Positions 50,187 to 59,664 of a stretch of DNA of 64,000 bases are shown here, in pieces. The position numbers and the translations under genes were made by a program. Each line of letters begins with the position of its first letter. The stretch's first letter is position 1. The stretch covers positions 434,001 through 498,000 of the forward strand of contig NZ_LYPL01000001.1 of NCBI RefSeq assembly GCF_001662075.1. The letters are read 5' to 3'. Origin of the DNA: Rhizobium bangladeshense (GTDB lineage Bacteria > Pseudomonadota > Alphaproteobacteria > Rhizobiales > Rhizobiaceae). The notes under the pieces were generated by a model. The model made no database searches and was not told where the DNA came from. It saw only the letters and a list, made by a program, of their open reading frames with translations.

Positions 50187-50216
50187 AATCATAACGAGGA
50201 GGTCGTTAACGGAAGA

Positions 50217-50495
50217 TTACGCGGTCGCGGAGACCGAAAGAGCCTTCACACGAGCGGCCAGGCGCGAGACCTTGCGCGATGCCGTGTTGGAGTGCAGCAC
50301 GCCCTTGCTGGCGGCGCGGGCAAGCTCCGGCTGAGCGGCCAGGAAAGCGGCCTTCGCCTTGTCGACGTCACCGGATGCGATAGCCTCTTCGACCTGGCGA
50401 ACGAAAGTGCGAACGCGCGAGCGACGAGCCTTATTGACGTCGGTACGGCGGGCGATCTTGCGGGTCGCTTTTTTCGCCGAAGTTGTATTGGCCAT
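50217..50495 (-). CDS. rpsT: 30S ribosomal protein S20
   Basis: A 92-residue basic ribosomal protein: [18 protein letters not shown], then [19 protein letters not shown] and [20 protein letters not shown]. The ATG at 50495 gives the canonical S20 N terminus; an upstream frame is not needed. Followed by a strong terminator. In many rhizobia rpsT is adjacent to dnaA, as here. Confidence 0.97.
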   Translation of the reverse strand: MANTTSAKKATRKIARRTDVNKARRSRVRTFVRQVEEAIASGDVDKAKAAFLAAQPELARAASKGVLHSNTASRKVSRLAARVKALSVSATA

Positions 50496-50684
50496 GGATG
50501 CCTCTCTCAAGAATTCGAACAAACTCCGCCATTACCGCGGGCCCTGCGGCCACAAAATCCAGCAATGCGGGAGCAATCGCGGAAAACCAGAGCGGCTTTC
50601 CGAACCGTGGGCGGGCATATAACCCTAAAGCCGGCCCACGTCAACGTGGATTTTCAAGTTCCAGCCGGAAGCGCCGAAAAGAAT

Positions 50685-51458
50685 TCAACGGTGCTTAAAG
50701 GCAGGTTTGCGCTTCTCGACAAAGGCCGTCATGCCTTCTTTCTGATCATCGGTGGCAAAGAGACTGTGGAACAGGCGGCGCTCGAAGCGAAGCCCCTCCT
50801 CCAGCGTCGTCTCGAAGGCACGGTTGACCGCCTCCTTGGCCATCATCACCGAGGGCTGCGAAAGGGAGGCGATCTTTTCCGCCGCGGCAAGCGCCTCGTC
50901 GAGAAGACGCTCGGGCGCCACCACACGCGAAACGAGTCCCGATCGTTCGGCTTCCGCCGCATCCATCATCCGGCCGGTCAGGACAAGATCCATCGCCTTC
51001 GCCTTGCCGACGGCGCGCGTCAGCCGCTGCGAGCCGCCCATGCCGGGGATGACGCCGAGGGTGATTTCCGGCTGGCCGAATTTCGCCGTTTCCGAGGCGA
51101 TGATGAAATCGCACATCATGGCCAGCTCGCAGCCGCCGCCGAGGGCAAAGCCGCTGACGGCGGCGATGACAGGCTTGCGCGCCTTGGCGATGTCGTCCCA
51201 GCCGCTGATGAAATCACTCTTATAGATGTCGGCGAACTGGAGCGACTGCATCTCCTTGATATCGGCGCCGGCGGCAAAGGCGCGTTCGGAGCCGGTGATG
51301 ACGATCGCGCCGATCGCCTCGTCGGCATGGAAGCCGGCGTAGGCCGCCTTCAGCTCCTTCAGGACGGTGGAATTCAATGCATTCAGCGCCTGTGGGCGGT
51401 TCAGCGTGACGAGGCCGATATTGCCTCGGGTTTCGACGATCAGCGTCTCGTAAGCCAT
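50685..51458 (-). CDS. Enoyl-CoA hydratase
   Basis: Crotonase-fold hydratase of fatty acid beta-oxidation. The 257 residues have the oxyanion-hole and Glu motifs in [15 protein letters not shown] and [15 protein letters not shown], then [16 protein letters not shown]. The ATG at 51458 has GGGAG eight bases before it. It follows mutM closely on the same strand (20 bases). Similar genes are often named fadB1 or echA, but the exact chain length cannot be told. Confidence 0.93.
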   Translation of the reverse strand: MAYETLIVETRGNIGLVTLNRPQALNALNSTVLKELKAAYAGFHADEAIGAIVITGSERAFAAGADIKEMQSLQFADIYKSDFISGWDDIAKARKPVIAAVSGFALGGGCELAMMCDFIIASETAKFGQPEITLGVIPGMGGSQRLTRAVGKAKAMDLVLTGRMMDAAEAERSGLVSRVVAPERLLDEALAAAEKIASLSQPSVMMAKEAVNRAFETTLEEGLRFERRLFHSLFATDDQKEGMTAFVEKRKPAFKHR

Positions 51459-51478
51459 GCAGTTCTCCCGGTTCTCTC

Positions 51479-52369
51479 TTATTTCTGGCAGGCGGCGCAA
51501 TAGAAGGTGGAGCGACCCGCCTGCACGATACGGGCGACCGTACCGCCGCAGCCGGGCGTGCCGCAAGCCTGACCTTCGCGATCATAGACCGAGAAGGAAT
51601 GCTGGAAATAGCCGAGCGATCCGTCCGTCTGGATATGGTCACGCAGCGACGATCCGCCGGCGGCGATCGCGTCGGTGATGACGTCGCGGATCGAGGCGAC
51701 GAGCAGGCCGAGCTTTTCCTTCGGCTTGCCGCCCGGAGTGACCAGGGTGCCGGCGGCGCGGATGGGCGAAAGATGCGAACGCCATAGCGCTTCGCAGACA
51801 TATATATTGCCGAGACCGGCAATGTTTTTCTGGTCGAGCAACGCGCTCTTCAGTGGCTGCGCCTTGTCGCGGAACCGTTCGGCGAGATAGGCGGCGCCGA
51901 GCTCGTTTCCCGTCGGCTCCGGGCCGAGATCGCGGAAGAAGGGATGAGCAGAAAGATCGGCGCGCCCGACAATATCCATAAAGCCGAAGCGGCGCGGATC
52001 GTTATAAACAACGCGGCGCGGGCCACCGCCACCTTCGAGGTGGAAGATGACGTGATCGTGCTTCTCGTCTTTAGAACGGGCATGGTGGAATTCGCCCGGT
52101 GTTTCGGAAGCGGCCCCCTCCTCGATACGGAAGGAACCGGACATGCCGAGATGGGAAATCAGCGTATTGCCGTCGTCGAGATCGACCAACAGATATTTGG
52201 CGCGGCGGCCTAGCCCGATAATGGTGCGGCCGGAAACCCTGTCGGCCAGGGCAACGGGAAAGGGGAAGCGCAGATCCCTGCGGCGCAGCTCCAGTCTCGC
52301 GACCCGGGCCCCCTCCATCGCCGGCGCCAGCCCGCGTTTGACCGTTTCGACTTCTGGCAATTCCGGCAT
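51479..52369 (-). CDS. mutM: Formamidopyrimidine-DNA glycosylase
   Basis: Base-excision repair enzyme removing 8-oxoguanine and formamidopyrimidines. Start must give the N-terminal Pro2 nucleophile, so the ATG at 52369 ([13 protein letters not shown]) is chosen. The 296 residues include the H2TH region ([19 protein letters not shown]) and a C-terminal zinc finger with four cysteines (ACGTPGCGG and FYCAACQK). Divergent from ubiE. Confidence 0.96.
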   Translation of the reverse strand: MPELPEVETVKRGLAPAMEGARVARLELRRRDLRFPFPVALADRVSGRTIIGLGRRAKYLLVDLDDGNTLISHLGMSGSFRIEEGAASETPGEFHHARSKDEKHDHVIFHLEGGGGPRRVVYNDPRRFGFMDIVGRADLSAHPFFRDLGPEPTGNELGAAYLAERFRDKAQPLKSALLDQKNIAGLGNIYVCEALWRSHLSPIRAAGTLVTPGGKPKEKLGLLVASIRDVITDAIAAGGSSLRDHIQTDGSLGYFQHSFSVYDREGQACGTPGCGGTVARIVQAGRSTFYCAACQK

Positions 52370-52519
52370 CTTAACCCATCTATATCGAACGTGTTTCAAC
52401 CGAGGACGATGTGCGCTATAGCGCCAGTGAGCCGCGGAGAGCGCGGCCCAGTGATAACGTCGCGCGCGGTCTTTCGCTATGGCCGCCGTGCCCGAATCTT
52501 GAAGGAACGGAGCAGCCTG

Positions 52520-53296
52520 ATGTCAGAAAGCCGCACTTCCGCCGATGGCGGCATGGAGACCTCCTACGGCTTTCGCGAAGTGCCCGGCGGCGAGAAGCAG
52601 GGCATGGTCAACCAGGTGTTCCACAAGGTCGCCAAACGCTACGACATCATGAACGACGTCATGTCGATGGGTATGCACCGGGTCTGGAAGGATGCGATGA
52701 TCGCCGCGCTCAATCCGCGCAAGGAACCGGGCTACAAGGTGCTGGACGTTGCCGGCGGCACCGGCGACATCGCCTTCCGCATCGTCGAGGCTTCCGGCCG
52801 GCAGGCGCATGCCACCGTGCTCGACATCAACGGCTCGATGCTCGGCGTCGGCGCCGAGCGGGCGGAAAAGAAAAAGCTGTCCGGCAATCTCACCTTCGTC
52901 GAGGCCAATGCCGAAGAGCTGCCCTTCGAGCCCGCCAGCTTCAACGCCTATACGATCGCCTTCGGCATCCGCAACGTGCCCCGGATCGACGTCGCGCTGG
53001 CTGAGGCCTATCGTGTACTGAAGCGCGGCGGCCGGCTGCTGGTGCTCGAATTTTCCGAAGTCGACATGCCGCTGCTCGACAAGATCTATGACGCCTGGTC
53101 GTTCAACGCCATTCCGCAATTCGGCAAGGCGATCACCGGCGATGCCGAACCCTACCAGTATCTGGTGGAATCGATCCGCAAGTTCCCGAACCAGGAGAAT
53201 TTCGCGGCGATGATCCGCCAGGCCGGCTTTTCGCGCGTCAGCTACACCAATTATACCGGCGGCATCGCCGCACTGCATTCCGGCTGGAAGCTCTGA
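52520..53296 (+). CDS. ubiE: Ubiquinone biosynthesis C-methyltransferase UbiE
   Basis: SAM-dependent C-methylation in ubiquinone synthesis. The 258 residues carry the UbiE signatures [17 protein letters not shown], the SAM-binding loop [13 protein letters not shown] and [12 protein letters not shown]. Start ATG at 52520, after an upstream in-frame extension without homology. ubiB follows after a palindromic repeat, a typical pairing. Confidence 0.96.
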   Translation: MSESRTSADGGMETSYGFREVPGGEKQGMVNQVFHKVAKRYDIMNDVMSMGMHRVWKDAMIAALNPRKEPGYKVLDVAGGTGDIAFRIVEASGRQAHATVLDINGSMLGVGAERAEKKKLSGNLTFVEANAEELPFEPASFNAYTIAFGIRNVPRIDVALAEAYRVLKRGGRLLVLEFSEVDMPLLDKIYDAWSFNAIPQFGKAITGDAEPYQYLVESIRKFPNQENFAAMIRQAGFSRVSYTNYTGGIAALHSGWKL

Positions 53297-53322
53297 GGGA
53301 TGATTAGAGCTATATGTTTTCG

Positions 53323-53475
53323 CTCATTCCTGTGCTCGTCACAGGAATCCAGCGCAGCCCGGTCCCGGGCTGCATGGGACTCTTTCATACTTCCTGACTC
53401 ATTCACCGCGCAGACGCGCGGTGGCTGGATTCCTGTGAAATCCCTTGGGCAAAGCCCGGAGGGCGCAGGAATGAG
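53323..53475. repeat. Palindromic repeat between ubiE and ubiB
   Basis: CTCATTCCTGTGCTCGTCAC followed by AGGAATCCAGC at the left is mirrored by GCTGGATTCCTGTGA and GCGCAGGAATGAG at the right, with a small inverted repeat (CAGCCCGGTCCCGGGCTG) inside. A composite dispersed element; it may reduce ubiE-ubiB readthrough. Confidence 0.6.
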
Positions 53476-53517
53476 GGTAGAGAGATTGGCCACGCTTATA
53501 CAAGCAGGCAAGTCTGC

Positions 53518-55092
53518 ATGAGCACTTTCGGAGCATATCTCAGGCTCGTCCGAGTCGGCTGGATTCTCGTGCGCGAAGGGGTGATCTCGGCATTGCCCTC
53601 CGAGGGGCTGCCGCCCTCGATCAGCCTCGCCAAATCCTTCGTCGGCCTATTTGCGCGCAGCCGCGCCAAGGCGATCAAGCGCAGCGACCGGCTGGCGCAG
53701 GCCGTCGAGCGGCTTGGCCCCTCCTATGTGAAGATCGGGCAGTTCCTGGCAACGCGGCCGGATGTCGTCGGCGTCGAATTCGCCAACGACCTGTCGCAGC
53801 TGCAGGACCGGATGGCCTTCTTTCCCTCGGCTGCGGCAAAGGCGAATATCGAAGGCTCGCTCGGGCGGCCGATCGGTGAACTCTATGCGAGCTTCGGCGA
53901 GCCGATCGCCGCCGCCTCGATCGCCCAGGTCCACCCGGCCGAAGTCGAGACATCGCAGGGCCGCAAGAAAGTCGCCGTCAAGATCGTACGACCCGGCGTG
54001 CGCCAGCGTTTTGCGCACGACATCGAGGCCATGTACCTCGTCGCCCATATGCAGGAGCGCTTCATGCCGTCCAGCCGGCGGCTGCGGCCGGTCGAGGTGA
54101 CGAAGACGCTCGAACAGACGACAAAGGTGGAGATGGATCTTCGCCTGGAGGCAGCAGCGCTTTCGGAGATCGCCGAAAACACCGACAGCGATCCCGGCTT
54201 CCGCGTACCGAAGGTCGACTGGGAGCGCACAGGCCGCGACGTCATCACCATGGAGTGGATCGACGGCACGAGAATGTCTGATGTCGAGGGGCTGCGCGCC
54301 GCCGGCCACGATCTCAACCTGCTTGCCGACACGCTGATCCAGTCGTTCCTGCGCCATACGCTGCGCGACGGCTTCTTCCATGCCGACATGCATCCGGGCA
54401 ATCTCTTCGTCGATGCCGGTGGCATGATCGTCGCCGTCGACATGGGCATCGTCGGGCGGCTCGGCAAGAAGGAACGGCGGTTCCTCGCCGAAATCCTCTA
54501 TGGTTTCATCACCCGCGATTACATCCGCGTCGCCGAGGTACATTTCGAGGCGGGCTATGTGCCTGGACATCACAATGTCGAGAGCTTCGCCCAGGCCATC
54601 CGGGCGATCGGCGAACCGATCCATGGGCAGCCGGCCGAAACGATCTCGATGGGCAAGCTCTTGACGCTGCTGTTCGAAGTGACCGAACTCTTCGACATGG
54701 CGACCCGGCCGGAACTGGTGATGCTGCAGAAGACCATGGTCGTGGTTGAGGGCGTGTCACGCATGCTCAACCCCCGCTTCAACATGTGGAAGGCCTCCGA
54801 GCCTGTCGTCGGAGACTGGATTCGCAACAATCTCGGGCCGAAGCGGATCGCCACCGATCTCAAGGATGGGCTGAAGGCGGCGGTCAAGCTTGCCGAAGCC
54901 GTGCCGGAAATTGCGGCGAAGACCGAAAAATTCCATCATCAGCTGCTGCATATGAGCGAGCACGGCCTGCGTTTCGACGAGGAGACAGCCGAGGCGATCG
55001 GCAAGGCGGAAGCACGGCACAACCGCTCGGCCAGGGTCGCGCTGTGGGTCATCGCATTGACGCTTCTCTATATTGCCTGGATGCTGAGCTGA
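53518..55092 (+). CDS. ubiB: Ubiquinone biosynthesis protein kinase-like UbiB
   Basis: Membrane-anchored atypical kinase/ATPase that supports ubiquinone biosynthesis. The 524 residues contain the KxGQ motif in GPSYVKIGQFLATRPD, the Ala-rich loop region, ADMHPGNLFVD (catalytic loop) and VAVDMGIVGRL (metal-binding), and a C-terminal hydrophobic segment near VALWVIALTLLYIAWML. Downstream of ubiE. The catabolic cluster follows after a repeat. Confidence 0.95.
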   Translation: MSTFGAYLRLVRVGWILVREGVISALPSEGLPPSISLAKSFVGLFARSRAKAIKRSDRLAQAVERLGPSYVKIGQFLATRPDVVGVEFANDLSQLQDRMAFFPSAAAKANIEGSLGRPIGELYASFGEPIAAASIAQVHPAEVETSQGRKKVAVKIVRPGVRQRFAHDIEAMYLVAHMQERFMPSSRRLRPVEVTKTLEQTTKVEMDLRLEAAALSEIAENTDSDPGFRVPKVDWERTGRDVITMEWIDGTRMSDVEGLRAAGHDLNLLADTLIQSFLRHTLRDGFFHADMHPGNLFVDAGGMIVAVDMGIVGRLGKKERRFLAEILYGFITRDYIRVAEVHFEAGYVPGHHNVESFAQAIRAIGEPIHGQPAETISMGKLLTLLFEVTELFDMATRPELVMLQKTMVVVEGVSRMLNPRFNMWKASEPVVGDWIRNNLGPKRIATDLKDGLKAAVKLAEAVPEIAAKTEKFHHQLLHMSEHGLRFDEETAEAIGKAEARHNRSARVALWVIALTLLYIAWMLS

Positions 55093-55166
55093 CCGCCTCT
55101 CGATAACATGCTGTGTTCGGCATTTAGGATATCCCATGTGACGGAGGGCTCGCTTAGTCTCACCGT

Positions 55167-55280
55167 TAGAGCATGATGCCGAAAAGTGTGAGCGGTTTTC
55201 GGGCGACACATGCTCTGGCTCTTTAATTTAGAACAGGATTCAGATTTTCGGCCGGACCGGCCTAAAATCATCGTGTTCTA
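55167..55280. repeat. Rhizobial palindromic repeats before the ergothionase gene
   Basis: Two joined units: TAGAGCATGATGCCGAAAAG...TTTTCGGGCGACACATGCTCT, then AGAACAGGATTCAGATTTTC...AAAATCATCGTGTTCT (55230-55278). The second unit has a half copy, inverted, after the ergothionase gene at 56883-56907. It occupies most of the ubiB-ergothionase gap, leaving only about 14 bases before the ATG at 55294. AGGAGAT provides the ribosome site. Confidence 0.65.
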
Positions 55281-55293
55281 GGAGATCTGGCAC

Positions 55294-56871
55294 ATGCAGC
55301 ACGAACGCCCTGGCATCGAACTTTCCGGACGACCGCTCGGTTTCGCCGAGATGGTGACCATCGGTGCGGGCAAGGCGACGATTTCTGCTTCGGCAACCGG
55401 CATGGCCCGCATCGCCATCGCCCGCGAGATCGTCGAGGATGCGATTGCTTCGGGCATGCCGGTCTATGGCTCGACAACCGGTGTCGGCGCGATGAAGGAT
55501 GTGGAGTGGTCGGCCGACGAACTCGACACTTTCAATCTCGGCCTAGTGCGCGCCCATCATTTCGGTACCGGCACGCCGTTTTCCTGCAACGTCGTGCGCA
55601 ACGCCATGGCGATCCGCGTCAATACGGCGCTGACCGGCCAAGTCGGCTGCACCCCGGAGCTGATCGAGGCCTATATCAGGATGCTGGAGGCCGATGTCGT
55701 CCCGGTCGTGCGCCGCACCGGCTCGATCGGCTGCGCCGATATCGGCCTGATGGGGCAGATCGGCGCAGTGCTGACCGGCGTCGGCGAAGCAGTCTATCGC
55801 GGCAAGCGGATGCAGGCCGCCGACGCCTTCCGGGCGGCAGGGCTGGAACCGGTGCGGATGGCGCCGCGCGACAGCCTCGCCTCGCTCAGCATCAATGCGG
55901 TGAGCTTTGCCGCAGCTGCGGAAACGACACGCAATGCGGCTGCCTCGATCCGCATCCTGCTGGCGACGGCGATGATGGCGGCCGGTGCGCTCGGCGCCTC
56001 CCGCGATCCCTGGAAAGCCGTCCGCCATGTCGGCACGGCGCGCGAGGCGCTGATCGGCGCCTGGCTCTGCAATGCGTCGGAGGACTGGAACTGGCCGGTT
56101 GCAACACATGTGCAGGATCCGCTCAGCCTGCGCATGATCGCCCAGGTGTTCGGCGCCGTCATCGAAAACCTGCTGTCAACAGGCCACAAGATCCTTGCCG
56201 CCACCGGCCGCTCGGACGACAATCCAGTGGTGGTGGAAGGCAGGGTGATGACCTCCGGCGGATCGCTGCCGCTCGATGTGACCATTCTGCTCGAATCGGC
56301 CGCCCTCTGCATGGCGCATGCGGCGCGCAACGCCTTCAACCGCTGCGTCATTCTCGGCAACGGCCAGCGGCGCGACTTGCCGGTCAATCTCGTGCCCCCG
56401 GGACGGATCGCCACCGGCTTCGGGCCGATCATCAAGCTTGCCGGCGAGATCTTCTCGCGCGTCCTGTCGATGTCCGGTCCCGTTTCGGCGCAGTCGCTCG
56501 TCGTTGCCGCCGGCCTCGAGGACGAGGCGGCCTTCCTGCCGCTGGTCATCGAACGCTTCGAACGGCAGATGCAGGCGCTGAAGCGGCTTGCGGCACTCGA
56601 GGCACTGCTCTCGGCCCAGGCAATCGACATTCTCGGAGACGAACCGAAGGGCGTCGCCGGCATGCTTTATCAGGTCGTGCGCAAACACGCGGCTTTTTAT
56701 ACCGTCGACCGGCCGCTTTCGGCCGAGGTGGAGGCGATCGAGGAAGAGCTCGGATCGGACCATTTTCTGGCAAAACTGATCGAGCAGGTGCCGATCGCCT
56801 CCTTCGACGATTTCTTCGCGCTCGGCTCGCCGGAACCCATCGAGGAGCGGCTGGCCAGCCGAACAGGATGA
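55294..56871 (+). CDS. Ergothionase-like lyase (histidine ammonia-lyase fold without MIO triad)
   Basis: Predicted to eliminate trimethylamine from ergothioneine to give thiourocanate. The 525 residues follow the HAL/PAL fold: YGSTTGVGAMKD in place of YGVNTGFG, VQDPLSLRMIAQVFG for the QDxYSLR region, and GRSDDNPVVVEG for NSxxDNP. But the position of the MIO-forming Ala-Ser-Gly is GSIGCADIGLM (Gly143 to Asp149), one residue shorter and without the triad, so no MIO cofactor can form. Loss of MIO with retained fold is the hallmark of ergothionase, which uses acid/base chemistry. Neighbours encode enzymes for all four later steps. Alternative: a lyase for another betaine or S-methylated derivative. 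Upstream AGGAG supports the start. Confidence 0.8.
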   Translation: MQHERPGIELSGRPLGFAEMVTIGAGKATISASATGMARIAIAREIVEDAIASGMPVYGSTTGVGAMKDVEWSADELDTFNLGLVRAHHFGTGTPFSCNVVRNAMAIRVNTALTGQVGCTPELIEAYIRMLEADVVPVVRRTGSIGCADIGLMGQIGAVLTGVGEAVYRGKRMQAADAFRAAGLEPVRMAPRDSLASLSINAVSFAAAAETTRNAAASIRILLATAMMAAGALGASRDPWKAVRHVGTAREALIGAWLCNASEDWNWPVATHVQDPLSLRMIAQVFGAVIENLLSTGHKILAATGRSDDNPVVVEGRVMTSGGSLPLDVTILLESAALCMAHAARNAFNRCVILGNGQRRDLPVNLVPPGRIATGFGPIIKLAGEIFSRVLSMSGPVSAQSLVVAAGLEDEAAFLPLVIERFERQMQALKRLAALEALLSAQAIDILGDEPKGVAGMLYQVVRKHAAFYTVDRPLSAEVEAIEEELGSDHFLAKLIEQVPIASFDDFFALGSPEPIEERLASRTG

Positions 56872-56882
56872 TGTCAGGCCAG

Positions 56883-56907
56883 GGCCTGAAAATCCGGATC
56901 CTGTTCT
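56883..56907. repeat. Inverted half-copy of the palindromic repeat
   Basis: GGCCTGAAAATCCGGATCCTGTTCT is, reversed, a close match to the left arm at 55230-55253. It lies 12 bases after the ergothionase stop; 100 more bases separate it from the next ATG. The ergothionase gene is therefore bracketed by inverted repeat arms. Confidence 0.55.
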
Positions 56908-57007
56908 ACATTAACCAGTCGGGGCATGAATGCCGTGCGAAAGCAGCTCGCGCTTTGGCATCCTGCTCCGGCCGGCAACGGTCTGACTTCAGTTAGGAGG
57001 AAGCGGC

Positions 57008-58387
57008 ATGGACTTCGATCTCGTTCTGCAGGGCACGGTGGTGCTGCCGGACCGCATTCTCGAAGAGGGCTATGTCGCCGCCCGCGACGGCAAGATCGCC
57101 GAGGTCGGCCTCGGCGTGCCGCCTGCGGCGCGCGAACGGCATCTGCTCGGCAGAGCGCTGATCCTGCCCGGCGCCATCGACGCCCAAGTGCATTCGCTTT
57201 CCCAGAAGGACCAGGAGGACTTCATCTGGTCGACGCGGTCGGCAGCGGCCGGCGGCGTGACCACGATCGTCGACATGCCCTATGACGAGGGTGATCTCGT
57301 CTCCTCGGCGGCGGCGGTCAAACGCAAGATCGACCATGCCGGGCAGCAGGCGCGCGTCGACTTCGCGCTTTACGGCACCGTCGATCCGGAAGAAGGCCCG
57401 GCGCGGATCTGCGAGATGGTCGAGGCGGGGGTTGCGGCTTTCAAATTCTCGACTTTCGGCACCGACCCCAAGCGCTTTCCGCGCATCCCGCCGGCCCTGC
57501 TCGACGCCTGCTTTGGCGCCATCGCGCCGACGGGGCTGACAGCAGGCGTGCACAATGAAGACGACGAGGCGGTGCGCAGCTACATGGAACAGGTGAAGGC
57601 GAGCGGCATCACCGATTGGCGGGGGCACGGCCTGTCGCGGCCACCGATCACCGAACTCCTGGCGATGCACACGATCTTCGAAACGGGTGCAGCCACCGGC
57701 TGCCCGGCGCATGTGGTGCACTGCTCGCTCGGGCGCGGCTACGATATCGCCCGCGCCTATCGGCGTGACGGTTTTGCGGCGACCGTCGAATGCTGCATCC
57801 ATTATCTGACGCTCGATGAAGAGAACGACGTCAAGCGCCTCGGCGGCAAGGCGAAGATCAATCCTCCGCTGCGGCCGCGCGCCGAGGTGGAGACGCTCTG
57901 GCGGAAGGTGGCCGACGGCGACGTCTGGCTGGTTTCGACCGATCACGTCAGCTGGTCGGAGAACCGCAAGACCAATCCCGAGATGCTCGCGAACGCATCC
58001 GGCGTGCCGGGCCTCGAGGTGATGATGCCGCTTTTCGTCAAAGGCGCCATCGAGCGCGGCATTCCACTGACGTGGGCGGCCAGGCTGATGGCGGAGAACC
58101 CAGCGAAGCATTTCCGGCTCGACCATATCAAAGGGGCGCTGACGCCGGGCAAAGATGCCGATATCGCCGTGCTGGAACCGCGGGAAAGCGTCTATGATGC
58201 GTCGGCAAGCGGCAACAATGTCGTCGGCTGGAGCCCCTATAACGGCATTGCCCTACCGTGGACGGTGGCGGCCACCTACCTGCGCGGCCAAACGATCGCC
58301 GAGGGCGGCAGGGTGCTGGCCAAACCCGGCACTGGCCGGTTCGTCCGGCCGCCGTCGCGCCACGTCATTGCGGGAGCCGGTGCATGA
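57008..58387 (+). CDS. Hydantoinase-type amidohydrolase
   Basis: Predicted to open the ring of hydantoin-5-propionate to N-carbamoyl-glutamate in the ergothioneine pathway. The 459 residues have the cyclic-amidohydrolase layout: ILPGAIDAQVHS for metal binding (Gln60-x-His62 where most relatives have His-x-His), the candidate carboxylated Lys146 in AAFKFSTFG, GVHNEDDEAV, CPAHVVHCSLG, and LVSTDHVSW with the last Asp. GGAGG sits eight bases before the ATG. The stop overlaps the carbamoylase start by ATGA. Relatives include dihydropyrimidinase and allantoinase, the obvious misannotations. The substitution of the first His is also seen in some dihydroorotase-like proteins, so activity is not excluded. 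Confidence 0.8.
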   Translation: MDFDLVLQGTVVLPDRILEEGYVAARDGKIAEVGLGVPPAARERHLLGRALILPGAIDAQVHSLSQKDQEDFIWSTRSAAAGGVTTIVDMPYDEGDLVSSAAAVKRKIDHAGQQARVDFALYGTVDPEEGPARICEMVEAGVAAFKFSTFGTDPKRFPRIPPALLDACFGAIAPTGLTAGVHNEDDEAVRSYMEQVKASGITDWRGHGLSRPPITELLAMHTIFETGAATGCPAHVVHCSLGRGYDIARAYRRDGFAATVECCIHYLTLDEENDVKRLGGKAKINPPLRPRAEVETLWRKVADGDVWLVSTDHVSWSENRKTNPEMLANASGVPGLEVMMPLFVKGAIERGIPLTWAARLMAENPAKHFRLDHIKGALTPGKDADIAVLEPRESVYDASASGNNVVGWSPYNGIALPWTVAATYLRGQTIAEGGRVLAKPGTGRFVRPPSRHVIAGAGA

Positions 58388-59664
58388 GCCGCAATCTTCC
58401 CGTCAATGCCAACCGGATCGCTGAGGATATCGAGGCGCTGGCGGCGATCACCGAGCCGGGGCATCCCTGGACGCGGCGGGCCTTCTCGCCGCTCTTTCGC
58501 GAAGGCCGGAGCTATCTCGAAGCGCGGATGAAAGCGGCCGGACTGGAAACGCGGATCGACGCGGCCGGCAATCTGATCGGCCGGCGCACCGGCCGCAAAC
58601 CATGGCTCGGCACGATCATGCTCGGCTCGCATTCCGACACGGTGCCGGACGGCGGCCGCTTCGATGGGATTGCCGGCGTGATCGCGGCGCTTGAGGTGGC
58701 GCGTGCGCTCAGCGACCAGACCATCGAGCTCGACCACGATCTGGAGATCGTCGATTTCCTCGCTGAAGAAGTCAGCATCTTCGGCGTCTCCTGCATCGGC
58801 AGCCGCGGCATGACCGGGCAACTGCCGGAGGCCTGGCTTTCGCGCGTCAGCGGCGATCTTGATCTTGCTGGAGGTATTGTCCAGGTGGGCGGCGAGCCTG
58901 GTGTCCTGGCGCAGCAGAAGAGGCCTGACATAGCGGGCTTTCTCGAGCTGCACATCGAGCAGGGGCCGGTGCTCGAAGCCGAACGGAAGGATATCGGCAT
59001 CGTCACCGCGATCGCCGGCATCACCCGCATCGAAATTGCCGTCGAGGGACGGGCCGACCATGCCGGCACGACGCCGATGGACCGGCGGGCGGATGCGCTG
59101 GTGGCGGCATCGCAGCTGGTGCTCGACATCCGCAACGCCGCCGCCGAGCTGGCCAAGACGCCGGGGCATTTTGCGGCGACGGTCGGCGAATTCAGGATCG
59201 AGCCGAATGCCGCCAATGTCGTGCCGTCGAAGGTCGTGCTGCTGATCGACGGGCGCGCGGAAATCCGCGCCGATATGGAGGCCTTCTGCCGCTGGCTCGA
59301 CGGCCATGTCGAAAAGCTCGCGACCGCCTATGGCGTGAGGATCGAGGCGCCGACCCGAGTATCCGACAATCTGCCGACGCCGGGCGATGCCAGGCTGCTT
59401 TCGACGCTCGAGGCCGCCTGCGAGCGCGTCGGCGCGAAACATCGGCGCATGGCCTCGGGCGCCGGACACGACACGGCATGGATCGCCAAGGTGGCGCCGG
59501 CGGCCATGATCTTCGTGCCCTGCCGGGCAGGCCGCAGCCATTGTGCCGACGAGTGGGCCGACAATGACGACATCGCGCTCGGCGCCGCCGTGCTGTTCGA
59601 GGCGGCGCGCGAGTTGGACACGGATTCGAAGCGGGAGAAGGCTGATGGGACGCATACTGGTTGA
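58384..59664 (+). CDS. M20-family N-carbamoyl-amino acid hydrolase
   Basis: Predicted to hydrolyse N-carbamoyl-L-glutamate to glutamate, CO2 and NH3, the last step of the route. The 426 residues contain the M20 metal and catalytic motifs: GSHSDTVPDGGRFDG (His83, Asp85), FLAEEVS (Glu128-Glu129), LHIEQGPVLEAE, HAGTTPMDRR (dimer/substrate), and SGAGHDTAW. It resembles beta-ureidopropionase and allantoate amidohydrolase, and database names may follow those. ATG at 58384 overlaps the hydantoinase stop. The last 20 bases overlap the desulfurase gene. Confidence 0.85.
   Translation: MSRNLPVNANRIAEDIEALAAITEPGHPWTRRAFSPLFREGRSYLEARMKAAGLETRIDAAGNLIGRRTGRKPWLGTIMLGSHSDTVPDGGRFDGIAGVIAALEVARALSDQTIELDHDLEIVDFLAEEVSIFGVSCIGSRGMTGQLPEAWLSRVSGDLDLAGGIVQVGGEPGVLAQQKRPDIAGFLELHIEQGPVLEAERKDIGIVTAIAGITRIEIAVEGRADHAGTTPMDRRADALVAASQLVLDIRNAAAELAKTPGHFAATVGEFRIEPNAANVVPSKVVLLIDGRAEIRADMEAFCRWLDGHVEKLATAYGVRIEAPTRVSDNLPTPGDARLLSTLEAACERVGAKHRRMASGAGHDTAWIAKVAPAAMIFVPCRAGRSHCADEWADNDDIALGAAVLFEAARELDTDSKREKADGTHTG

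Noticed and set aside
49378-50216. Chromosome origin next to dnaA
   Set aside because: No cluster of DnaA boxes is visible, and in related rhizobia oriC lies near hemE rather than dnaA.
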